Of a stretch of 9,828 nucleotides of DNA, positions 1-5,840 are shown one piece after another. Position 1 is the stretch's first letter; every line of letters begins with the position of its first letter. The stretch comes from Deltaproteobacteria bacterium (GTDB taxonomy: Bacteria; Desulfobacterota_B; Binatia; UBA9968), in contig JACPSF010000406.1 in the NCBI GenBank assembly GCA_016193385.1, positions 1-9,828 on the forward strand, in the 5' to 3' direction. The position numbers and the translations under genes are program-made. The notes beneath the pieces are model-generated. The model was not told where the DNA came from. It did not search any database and worked only from the letters and a program-made list of their open reading frames with translations.

Positions 1-142
1 GAGGTGATTTTTCTTAACCTCTTCCGCCGACGCTAATGCAGGGAAAGGTAACAGTTCAGTTTCGAGTGCCTAAGGTTTGATTTGCCCAACGAGCATGGAA
101 AAAACAAGCAGGATGTGTATAACTCCAAACTAGCCATTGTTC

Positions 143-1864
143 TTAGCAAGGTATCGTCACAGTAAAGGTGGAGCCTTTTCCGGGCTCGCTTTGCACCGTG
201 ACGTCCCCGCCCAGCATCTCGGTAAATTTTTTGACGATGTGCAGACCCAATCCTACGCCGGCGGAAGGCAGGGCCTGAGAGTTCGGGCCCTGGCGAAACC
301 TCTCGAAAATCCCCGGGACCGACTCGCGGGGGATGCCGATCCCCGTGTCGCTCACTTTAAATTCCACGGCGTCGCTGCCGGGAAGGGAGCGGGCAGAGAT
401 GGTGATCTTTCCGGTCTCGGTAAATTTGATGGCATTGTCCACGAGGTTCTGCAGGATATGCCTGAGCTTCTCCCGATCGGTCTTGATCACCGGTAAGGCT
501 TCGGAGTAATTCCAGTCGAGAGTGAGCTCTTTGTCTAAAGGGGTGTCGTTGGTGGATTTAAGCTCGTCGAGCACAAGGTTTAAAGAAACGTCCCGGGGTT
601 CTATTTTAGCCGGGCCAGCCTCTATTCGGGCTGCTTCCAACAGACCGGTGACCATATTGAGGACGTTCCGCGCATGGTCGATAACCTTTGCCAGGATCCT
701 TTTCTGCTCGGAGTTGATCGCGCCGAACATTTCATCCTGGATCATTCCGGTATAACCGACGAGCGCGTTGAGAGGGGTTCTCAGCTCGTGGGAGACAAAG
801 CCGAGAAATTCGTCCTTCAACTCGTTGGCTTTCTCCAGCGCGATGGACTGCTTTTTGGTTTGCTCATGGAGCTGGGAGTTGTGAATGGCCATGGCCGCTT
901 GCCCTGCCAGGGTAGTGAGGAAGTCGATCTCCGTGTCGGTAAAATCACGCTCTTCTTTAGTGAAAAAGGAAACGATGCCGAGAGACTCGCCTTTTACGGT
1001 CAGCGGGACTCCGAGGTAAGAAATAAACCCCCGCTCGCGAAAGAACTTCGAGCCTCGTCCTCTGGGGTCGATATGGATATTCCGGATGGCCAGCGGGGCT
1101 CTCGTCTTAAGGACTCTTTCGGAGAGCTGGCCTCCCCTCTGGCCCGTGCCTGACCTCCATTCCGCTTCATTGATATTGTGACAGGCTACGTACTCGAACT
1201 CGCCGCTGTCGCGGTTTTTTAACCTGACCGTGATGGCCGTGTCGGGAAGCAGCCGGCCGATTTCCCCCAGCAGCATTTCCAAAACGCTTCGGAGATCGAG
1301 GGTAGAGGTGATGGCCAGGTTGATATCGCGCAACGCGTTCAGTCGCTGCAATTCCAGTTGCCGCCGCTCTTGCGCCTGTTTGCGCTCGGTGACGTCGATG
1401 ACGGTTCCGATCACTGCGGGTTTGCCGTCTAACCTGATCAGCCCGCCGATAAAATCCAACCAGCGCTCCGCGCCGCTCTTGGTAAGAATCTTGACTTCAT
1501 ACCTCGGGGGCACCTTCTCCCCGTGCTGGCGGGCGAGCCCTCGGTCTCTGATAAGCTGCCGAAAGTCGGGGTGCACCACCTCCCAGAATTTCATGTCGAG
1601 CAGCTCTTCCTTCGTATAACCCGTGAGCGCTTCAGCGGCGGGGTTGACCAGAGTATTGTTTTCTCCCTGGTAGATAAAGATGGCTACGGGAAGCAAGTCT
1701 ATGATTTTCTGTATGCTTGACTGTTCGGTCTTGGGAATTTGCCTCAATGGTTTGCCGGAGTTTCCGCTTCGGCCTATCTTGGCGTGCGTTTTGCGGGGGA
1801 CTATTTTCTCGCGGAGACGCGAGTTTTTTTCTCTTCTCATTTCGGCCGTAGGCATGAAAACCAC
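143..1864 (-). CDS. Cytoplasmic PAS-GAF sensor histidine kinase
   Basis: This is a complete two-component sensor kinase of 573 residues that would autophosphorylate on histidine and pass the phosphate to a response regulator not seen in the window. After a basic N-terminus come a PAS domain (about 50-160, ending in the typical DVTERK linker), a GAF domain (about 175-330), a HisKA dimerisation domain with the H-box SHELRTPLN (His359) and a HATPase domain with the N-box (Asn477), G1 DTGIGIP (506-512), F-box and G2 GVGLGLHIV. All catalytic motifs are intact. There is no transmembrane segment or receiver domain, so it should sense a cytoplasmic ligand, redox state or gas. The start at 1864 is GTG; an ATG at 1855 is an equal candidate, and neither has a clear Shine-Dalgarno. 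The gene begins about 33 bases after the tRNA-Leu 3' end with no terminator between, so it was probably once read from upstream. It is host DNA, not part of the element. Confidence 0.95.
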   Translation of the reverse strand: MVFMPTAEMRREKNSRLREKIVPRKTHAKIGRSGNSGKPLRQIPKTEQSSIQKIIDLLPVAIFIYQGENNTLVNPAAEALTGYTKEELLDMKFWEVVHPDFRQLIRDRGLARQHGEKVPPRYEVKILTKSGAERWLDFIGGLIRLDGKPAVIGTVIDVTERKQAQERRQLELQRLNALRDINLAITSTLDLRSVLEMLLGEIGRLLPDTAITVRLKNRDSGEFEYVACHNINEAEWRSGTGQRGGQLSERVLKTRAPLAIRNIHIDPRGRGSKFFRERGFISYLGVPLTVKGESLGIVSFFTKEERDFTDTEIDFLTTLAGQAAMAIHNSQLHEQTKKQSIALEKANELKDEFLGFVSHELRTPLNALVGYTGMIQDEMFGAINSEQKRILAKVIDHARNVLNMVTGLLEAARIEAGPAKIEPRDVSLNLVLDELKSTNDTPLDKELTLDWNYSEALPVIKTDREKLRHILQNLVDNAIKFTETGKITISARSLPGSDAVEFKVSDTGIGIPRESVPGIFERFRQGPNSQALPSAGVGLGLHIVKKFTEMLGGDVTVQSEPGKGSTFTVTIPC

Positions 1865-1896
1865 AGACGGACCGGCGGAGATGGTTTATGGTTTAA

Positions 1897-1954
1897 TGGT
1901 GCGAGGAGGGGGATTTGAACCCCCACGCCATCTCTGGCACTAGCCCCTCAAACT
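1897..1954 (-). tRNA. 3' half of tRNA-Leu(GAG), left attachment site
   Basis: Read on the minus strand, this segment gives anticodon loop TTGAGGG (anticodon GAG at 1949-1947), a stem strand GCTAG, a long variable arm GCCA-GAGA-TGGC typical of class II tRNAs, a five-pair T arm (GGGGG/CCCCC around TTCAAAT), acceptor strand TCCTCGC, discriminator A and an encoded CCA. Beyond 1954 the sequence no longer pairs with the anticodon stem (a C-A mismatch at the second pair) and no D arm or 5' acceptor strand GCGAGGA follows. The gene is therefore cut at the anticodon arm. Integrases of the tyrosine family commonly recombine there, and the element supplies a replacement 3' half so that an intact tRNA forms at the other junction. 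This copy is the displaced remnant and marks the left boundary. Confidence 0.88.
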
Positions 1955-1987
1955 GATTAGACGCTTTTTCGGAAAACTTAGCAAGAG

Positions 1988-2020
1988 CGGCGGGTTAGCG
2001 ATAACTCGCCGTTTTTGTTT
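1988..2020 (+). terminator. Rho-independent terminator at the element's left edge
   Basis: A ten-pair stem (CGGCGGGTTA at 1988-1997 with TAACTCGCCG at 2002-2011, one G-T wobble) closes on the tetraloop GCGA and is followed by TTTTTGTTT. The T-run lies on the plus-strand side only, so it stops rightward transcription. Nothing in the chromosome to the left is transcribed rightward. In the excised circle, however, the element's right end would be joined here, so the hairpin could end the last rightward gene, or shield the element from outside transcription. Confidence 0.8.
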
Positions 2021-2092
2021 CCGAAACTCGTCTTTTCACATTCACGCACATTTTGCAGATAGGAGCGGATTGAGGCTCATTTTTGGTGAAAA

Positions 2093-2112
2093 TTGGCAAC
2101 ACAGTGGCAACA
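2093..2112 (+). repeat. Paired direct repeat, copy 1 (TTGGCAAC-N4-TGGCAACA)
   Basis: Two GGCAAC units whose starts are 11 bases apart (2095 and 2106), that is one helical turn, lie about 140 bases inside the attachment site. An identical arrangement with the same spacing and flanking bases occurs at 6061-6080. Tandem sites in helical phase next to an attachment core are what integrase arm sites or excisionase sites look like. The function is inferred from position only. Confidence 0.5.
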
Positions 2113-2139
2113 TGGAAAAGCTTTGGGACGTAAGCGAAA

Positions 2140-2784
2140 TCACCCTTCGGGGTCAGAAAGAGGAATGTGGGCAATCTGAAAGAAAAGCCGCTCGCTGAGA
2201 GCGAGCGCCGGGCTCCACACTTCCGGCGGTTCATTGCACCTAACCCCGAATTGCACAGCCAATAGGCGAATAATAGCTTCCAAGGGTACGCGCGAGGTTG
2301 GGAAATGTATTCGTTCAAGAGTCTGACCTCTGTGCAAAACTGAATGTTCAATTAGCTTACCCCGTATTTGAAAATGAGCCGGGGGATGCTGGCCCGCCGG
2401 GTGACGCAGGTAGTCGTAGCGAAATATCCAATGCTCCCCGTCTCGATCCAGTTGGTACTGAAACGAAGACTCGAAAACTTTGAGCCGGGGGCCTTCAGGA
2501 GTGTTCGCAAGCTCCAGGGTTATCGCAAGCCGCAGATAGCGGCCATCGTTCAACGGCACTGGATCGTCTGACCCCTTCCAGCCTCCCAACACGAATCGCT
2601 CTTCCCTGCTCTTCAGCGAAACCAACCGCACTCCTCCCCTGGCTTTCATGACAGTCAAGCCTAAGAGGAGCGAGACTAGATCGCGGAAAGACTTAAACGA
2701 CTGGGAGTTGCCCGCCTTGCATTGTTCAGTTAGTTGGCGGACTCTCGCAAGAAGCTCGGTAACTTTAGGCGGCGGCGTTGCCAA
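2140..2784 (-). CDS. Uncharacterised 214-residue cargo protein, possible toxin-like partner
   Basis: I do not recognise a named family. The protein has a helical N-terminus (about 8-47) and then a strand-rich body with conserved-looking motifs: FRYDYLR (121-127), PPAHFQIRGKL (134-144), LERIHFPTSRVPLEAIIRLL (156-175). The 'YDY … PPAH' arrangement loosely recalls TumE-like (DUF6516) toxins with their RYD-then-histidines pattern, but the length is roughly twice theirs, so this is only an analogy. There is no signal peptide or membrane segment. The start at 2784 is TTG without a Shine-Dalgarno. It overlaps the end of the preceding gene by 20 bases, which suggests translational coupling, as in toxin-antitoxin pairs. 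It is the last gene of a leftward three-gene operon next to the attachment site, the usual place for cargo genes. Confidence 0.7.
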   Translation of the reverse strand: MATPPPKVTELLARVRQLTEQCKAGNSQSFKSFRDLVSLLLGLTVMKARGGVRLVSLKSREERFVLGGWKGSDDPVPLNDGRYLRLAITLELANTPEGPRLKVFESSFQYQLDRDGEHWIFRYDYLRHPAGQHPPAHFQIRGKLIEHSVLHRGQTLERIHFPTSRVPLEAIIRLLAVQFGVRCNEPPEVWSPALALSERLFFQIAHIPLSDPEG

Positions 2785-3001
2785 AAAGTGGGTCGTTGTC
2801 CGGGAGCAAATTCGCCAACGCGAGCAGGTCAGCTACACTTCCCGGATCTTCGAGTTTGCCCGCGCGGTATTGGCGAACCAGATCCTTTGCCGATGTTTGC
2901 AATCGGCGCTGCGCTCCCCTCTCAATACGCTTGATTATCTCGTCGCGGGTCAATTCAATGACACCGTTCAATTCTCTTTCGCGTCTGCCGTTGGTTTTCA
3001 T
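2765..3001 (-). CDS. Small charged protein, possible antitoxin-like partner
   Basis: A 78-residue, highly charged protein. The N-terminal half is basic and helical (ELTRDEIIKRIERGAQRRL, 16-34). The C-terminal half carries LEDPGSVADLLALANLLPDNDPLF (50-73), which reads like a conserved interaction segment. I know no named family. I chose ATG at 3001, preceded by a purine-rich GAGAGATAGG stretch, over a TTG at 3028 that would overlap the upstream gene. The stop overlaps the start of the 214-residue gene by 20 bases. The small-basic-then-larger-protein order with coupling is the classic antitoxin-toxin order, but the sequence shows no known DNA-binding or toxin fold, so the role is open. Confidence 0.65.
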   Translation of the reverse strand: MKTNGRRERELNGVIELTRDEIIKRIERGAQRRLQTSAKDLVRQYRAGKLEDPGSVADLLALANLLPDNDPLFGNAAA

Positions 3002-3017
3002 TTGCCTATCTCTCTTT

Positions 3018-3443
3018 TCAAAATCCAATCGAACCGGAGCTTGGAACGGTTATCGGGGAGTATGAAGTTGCGGCGCTTTGGTTTATACGCGCTGCCCGCT
3101 GCGCGTTCATCCTGGCAACCTTCTCTTGCTGTACGGCGGCGATAAGTGCAGCGTCGTCACGAGCCCAGGCTGCTATGGTGTCCACGTTAAACACGAGCCT
3201 TACCGCCCTGCCTCGATTGTCACCATTGCCGATATAATCATAGTAGGTACTCGAATCGATGGCGTGAAGGCTACCGGTTCTGTACGCTTTGAGAAGCTTA
3301 TCTTCGTCGCAGGTCGTGTAGCGTGCGGCTACTGCCCGCGCCGAGGACACGTAACAGATGCTCACGCTGTGGGCCTGATAGCGTGCGATGTTGTATCGCT
3401 CGTACTCCGCCGTAATTGGCAATTTATCGAATTTATCACCCAC
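3018..3443 (-). CDS. Hypothetical 141-residue protein, first gene of cargo operon
   Basis: No domain recognised. The protein is soluble and tyrosine- and alanine-rich in its first two thirds (a Y-rich stretch DSSTYYDYIGNG at 63-74), then has an Ala-rich helix around 90-120 (TIAAWARDDAALIAAVQQEKVARM) and a Ser/Pro-rich tail. Three cysteines do not form a metal site. The start at 3443 is GTG with only a weak GGGG upstream. It ends 16 bases before the next gene, so the three leftward genes look like one transcript. A plus-strand frame covers nearly the same bases (3078-3485), but its composition is rich in C, R and hydrophobics and looks like a shadow. The coding status of this gene is the least certain of the three. 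Confidence 0.55.
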   Translation of the reverse strand: MGDKFDKLPITAEYERYNIARYQAHSVSICYVSSARAVAARYTTCDEDKLLKAYRTGSLHAIDSSTYYDYIGNGDNRGRAVRLVFNVDTIAAWARDDAALIAAVQQEKVARMNAQRAARINQSAATSYSPITVPSSGSIGF

Positions 3444-3470
3444 TTAAAAGCCCCGAAAAATTCACTAAGT

Positions 3471-3506
3471 TCAGCTCATTTTTGACTCGTTGCTGAATGT
3501 TATCAA
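3471..3506 (-). promoter_or_regulatory. Candidate promoter of the leftward cargo operon
   Basis: On the minus strand, TTGATA (3506-3501) and AAAAAT (3483-3478) are separated by 17 bases, matching 5 of 6 and 4 of 6 consensus positions. The predicted transcript would start near 3471, about 28 bases before the GTG at 3443. It overlaps the rightward candidate promoter on the other strand. Confidence 0.4.
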
Positions 3507-3509
3507 AAT
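3482..3509 (+). promoter_or_regulatory. Candidate promoter of the rightward replication operon
   Basis: TTGACT (3482-3487) and CAAAAT (3504-3509) are spaced by 16 bases, 38 bases before the first ATG. The -10 match is modest. The two divergent candidates share the same DNA, so only one polymerase could occupy the region at a time. Confidence 0.35.
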
Positions 3510-3546
3510 AGACGACAACACGCAACAAGCAAAAGGAGTTGCAGGG

Positions 3547-3738
3547 ATGCTTTCCAATATCAGTCAAGCGGCAAAAGAACTCGGCGTGAGCACGGAGACG
3601 GTGCGTCGCAACCTAAGGGCGGGCCGCTGGCCCTACTACAAATTGGGGCCAAAGACCACCAGGGTTGACGTAGAGGAGATTCGAGCTTTGGGGAAGTTGA
3701 TCGCTGAGGGGCGACCAGGCCTGGACGAGCAACGATGA
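3547..3738 (+). CDS. Small MerR/AlpA-like HTH protein (excisionase-type)
   Basis: A 63-residue single-domain DNA-binding protein of the helix-turn-helix 17 / excisionase type. The helix-turn-helix NISQAAKELGVSTETVRRNLRAG (4-26) is followed by the short wing WPYYKLGPKTTRVDVEEI, which ends in the recognition-helix pattern common to AlpA, Xis and plasmid-type regulators. The ATG at 3547 is set by a good Shine-Dalgarno AAGGAG (3533-3538) at 8 bases. An upstream TTG at 3490 lacks one. Its stop overlaps the ATG of the replication gene (ATGA), so the two are translationally coupled. As the first gene of the rightward operon it could be the regulator of early transcription, as AlpA is in phage-inducible islands, or the recombination directionality factor. 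The sequence does not separate these. Confidence 0.85.
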   Translation: MLSNISQAAKELGVSTETVRRNLRAGRWPYYKLGPKTTRVDVEEIRALGKLIAEGRPGLDEQR

Positions 3739-5621
3739 AGTCTCGGGACTCAGCCCTGGCGTACAACGCGCGGGGCTTCTCTGTTATTCCCATCGAGCCT
3801 CGGGGCAAGAAGCCGCTGATTGGCTGGGAAGAGTTTCAAACACGCAAGGCAGCTCGCGAAGAAATCAAGAGCTGGTGGACTAAATGGCCAGCCGCAAACA
3901 TCGGCATCGTCACCGGAGCGGTGTCGGGCATGATGGTGATCGACGTTGACACCGAAGCCGCCAAAGAAAAACTGAAGACACTCGTAGCCGATTATGACCT
4001 CCACACCGTACCCAGAACGCGTACCGGAAGAGGCTGGCAGTTGTTCTTTCAGCATCCGGGCGTTGCAATCCAAAACAGGGCGGGAGTTTTTCCCGGCCTG
4101 GATGTTCGTGGTGATGGCGGTTATGTGGTCGCGCCTCCCTCGATCCATCCAAACGGTCGGCAGTATGAGTGGGAAATGCCGCTCACCGATGAGCTTCCGA
4201 AGCTCCCCATCGAGCTGCACAAGTTAATCACAGAGCCCCCGGACCAGACCTACCGGACGCGGTTCAACACGGCAGAGGCGTTGCACGGCGTAGAGATGGG
4301 CCGCCGCGACGAAACCGTGTTCAAGCTCGCGTGCAAGCTCAGAAATGCAGACGTGCCGCAGGAGATGGCCGAGCAACTAATCCTCGAAGCGGCCCGGAAC
4401 TGCGAGCCGCCTTTTTCTGAGAAGATTGCGCTGGACAAGGCGAAACGCGCCTACGCGAAGTATCAGGCGGGAGACAACGGAGCCAAGGAGCCGGAATTTT
4501 GGCCGGAGTTGTTGAGCGCCAAAGATATCTTGCAAGCTCCGAAGGATCCGACCCGTTGGATTCTTGAAAATTGTTTGCCCGTCGGCGGATGCTCGGTGCT
4601 CGTTGCAAAGCCCAAGGTGGGGAAATCGACGCTGGCGGCTGATTTGTGCCTCTCGGTTGCCCGTGGCGAAATTTTTCTTGGACGCATGACGCAGCAATCC
4701 CCGGTCGGCTATCTCTTTCTCGACGGCCCGCTTCCCGAGATCGCGGACGTGTTCGTAAGCCTAGGGTTGCGCGAATCCGACCCGGTTTTTTTGCACGCGG
4801 GATCGGCACCGCGCGACGCAATCGATTGGCTGCTGTTCACGGTCAAGCAGAAAGCCACAAGGCTTGTAGTGATCGACACGTTTCAAAAAATGCTTCGGCT
4901 GAAGGATCTGAATGACTACGCCGAAGTTACCAACAAAATGGAGCCGGTGCTTGATGCTGCCCGAGAGGGCCGGTGCCACGTCATGATGCTACACCACGCG
5001 GGCAAAAACAGCGCCGACGATCTTGACGCAGTGATCGGGAGTACGGCGATTCGGGGGCTCTGCTACACGTATTTTTTTGAGAAAAGGCTTCCGAATAGCG
5101 ACCGACGAATCCTGAGCAGCGACCAGTGGGGCGGGAAAAACTTCCCCGAGACTGCGATCGGATTTAATCGAGCGACTGGGCGCCTCGAAGTCCAGGGCAC
5201 GATGGAAGAAGCGGAGATAGAAGAAGCCGAGCCGCTTATTATTGAGTTCCTACGCGCCGAGGGGGGTGACGTACTGGAGAAGATGATCCGCGAGAACGTC
5301 AACCTACGCGCCTTCATAGTGTCCAAGGCGCTGCGGAAATTGTTCCGCCAAGGGCACGTGGACCGCACCGGAAAAGGCCGCAAGGGCTCTCCCTTCCATT
5401 ACTCCCTTGTGGCCACTCTTGAGGATTCTATTCCAGGAAAGGGGGTATTAGGGGGAGAGGATTCGGGAAGAGAATCAGAAAAACAGGAAAAAAGCCTTGC
5501 GGGTATTGACGGAATTCTCTTCCCAGAGAAACGGGAAGAGAACGGGAAGAGCACGGAAGAGAATCCGAAAGGCGATGCGACGGGAAGAGAATCCGATGAG
5601 GGTTGGGAGTTCATCGCATGA
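3735..5621 (+). CDS. Prim-Pol / RecA-like helicase replication protein
   Basis: A 628-residue replication initiator that should prime and unwind DNA for the element. The N-terminal Prim-Pol (archaeo-eukaryotic primase) domain spans about 1-165, with the metal-binding DxD in MMVIDVD (Asp70, Asp72) and the family segment GLDVRGDGGYVVAPPSIHPNG (121-141). A PriCT-like helical linker follows (about 178-243, MGRRDETVFKLACKLR). A RepA/AAA_25-type RecA ATPase covers about 255-490, with Walker A AKPKVGKST (Lys297), Walker B RLVVIDTF (Asp381) and the MLHHAGK motif (418-424). A winged-helix-like stretch (500-560) and a low-complexity charged tail (563-628) close it. The usual motif II histidine of Prim-Pol domains appears to be Gln102 (GWQLFF). 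The tail is encoded by iteron-like DNA repeats. The gene overlaps its neighbours on both sides by ATGA junctions. Confidence 0.93.
   Translation: MKSRDSALAYNARGFSVIPIEPRGKKPLIGWEEFQTRKAAREEIKSWWTKWPAANIGIVTGAVSGMMVIDVDTEAAKEKLKTLVADYDLHTVPRTRTGRGWQLFFQHPGVAIQNRAGVFPGLDVRGDGGYVVAPPSIHPNGRQYEWEMPLTDELPKLPIELHKLITEPPDQTYRTRFNTAEALHGVEMGRRDETVFKLACKLRNADVPQEMAEQLILEAARNCEPPFSEKIALDKAKRAYAKYQAGDNGAKEPEFWPELLSAKDILQAPKDPTRWILENCLPVGGCSVLVAKPKVGKSTLAADLCLSVARGEIFLGRMTQQSPVGYLFLDGPLPEIADVFVSLGLRESDPVFLHAGSAPRDAIDWLLFTVKQKATRLVVIDTFQKMLRLKDLNDYAEVTNKMEPVLDAAREGRCHVMMLHHAGKNSADDLDAVIGSTAIRGLCYTYFFEKRLPNSDRRILSSDQWGGKNFPETAIGFNRATGRLEVQGTMEEAEIEEAEPLIIEFLRAEGGDVLEKMIRENVNLRAFIVSKALRKLFRQGHVDRTGKGRKGSPFHYSLVATLEDSIPGKGVLGGEDSGRESEKQEKSLAGIDGILFPEKREENGKSTEENPKGDATGRESDEGWEFIA
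5453..5594 (+). repeat. Iteron-like array (CGGGAAGAGAATC), candidate replication origin
   Basis: The motif CGGGAAGAGAATC or a close variant begins at 5464, 5532, 5543, 5554 (one G short) and 5581, with an inverted copy at 5513-5524 and a degenerate one at 5453-5463. Three neighbours are exactly 11 bases apart. The copies fall in all three reading frames of the host gene, so the repetition was kept or made at DNA level, not for the protein. A purine-rich A-tract (5477-5493) lies between copies. Repeats at the end of a primase-helicase gene suggest an origin bound by that protein. Function is inferred. Confidence 0.6.
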
Positions 5622-5836
5622 AGTTTGAAGTCCGGTGGGCGGAAGACGACAGGCCGCAAGTCAGAAGAGCCGACAAGGCACCGTTGACCGACGCGGACAG
5701 GGCTGAAGCCAGGGCGCTTCTCGAAAAAATGCTTCAGCATCAAGTCTGCTGGAACTGCGGCGGGGAGTGGTCGGACTTCACGAACAGCCAGGGCGAGACG
5801 TTCCGGGTGTGTTGGGCGTGCGCGAAGACAGCATGA
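5618..5836 (+). CDS. Small zinc-ribbon-like protein
   Basis: A 72-residue protein whose second half holds two CxxC knuckles, CWNC (44-47) and CWAC (65-68), 17 residues apart, a spacing that can bind one zinc in a ribbon. The first half is charged, with an Ala/Glu/Arg helix (DADRAEARALLEKML, 25-39). Such small ribbon proteins are common beside phage replication genes, where they bind nucleic acid or other proteins, but no family name can be given. I chose the ATG at 5618, which overlaps the stop of the replication gene (ATGA), over a TTG at 5603. Confidence 0.8.
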   Translation: MKFEVRWAEDDRPQVRRADKAPLTDADRAEARALLEKMLQHQVCWNCGGEWSDFTNSQGETFRVCWACAKTA

Positions 5837-5840
5837 AGAA

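Noticed and set aside
1..142. Possible gene or terminator after the kinase stop
   Set aside because: Only a 34-codon leftward frame without recognisable features and no hairpin with a T-run; I see nothing supportable here.
137..1943. Several rightward frames opposite the histidine kinase
   Set aside because: The kinase has all its domains and motifs intact on the other strand, so these are shadows.
1995..2351. Leftward 118-codon frame over the terminator and the end of the 214-residue gene
   Set aside because: It runs through the terminator hairpin, overlaps the better gene in another frame, has a random-looking composition and no start signal.
2648..3145. Rightward 165-codon frame opposite the cargo operon
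   Set aside because: Covers the antisense of two tightly packed leftward genes; no ribosome binding site and arginine/serine-rich shadow composition.
3078..3485. Rightward 135-codon frame opposite the 141-residue gene
   Set aside because: Cys/Arg/hydrophobic-rich composition typical of an antisense shadow, and it runs into the divergent promoter region.
5453..5594. CRISPR array reading of the repeats
   Set aside because: Units are about 12 bases, partly adjacent and partly inverted, with no spacers of regular length and no cas genes.
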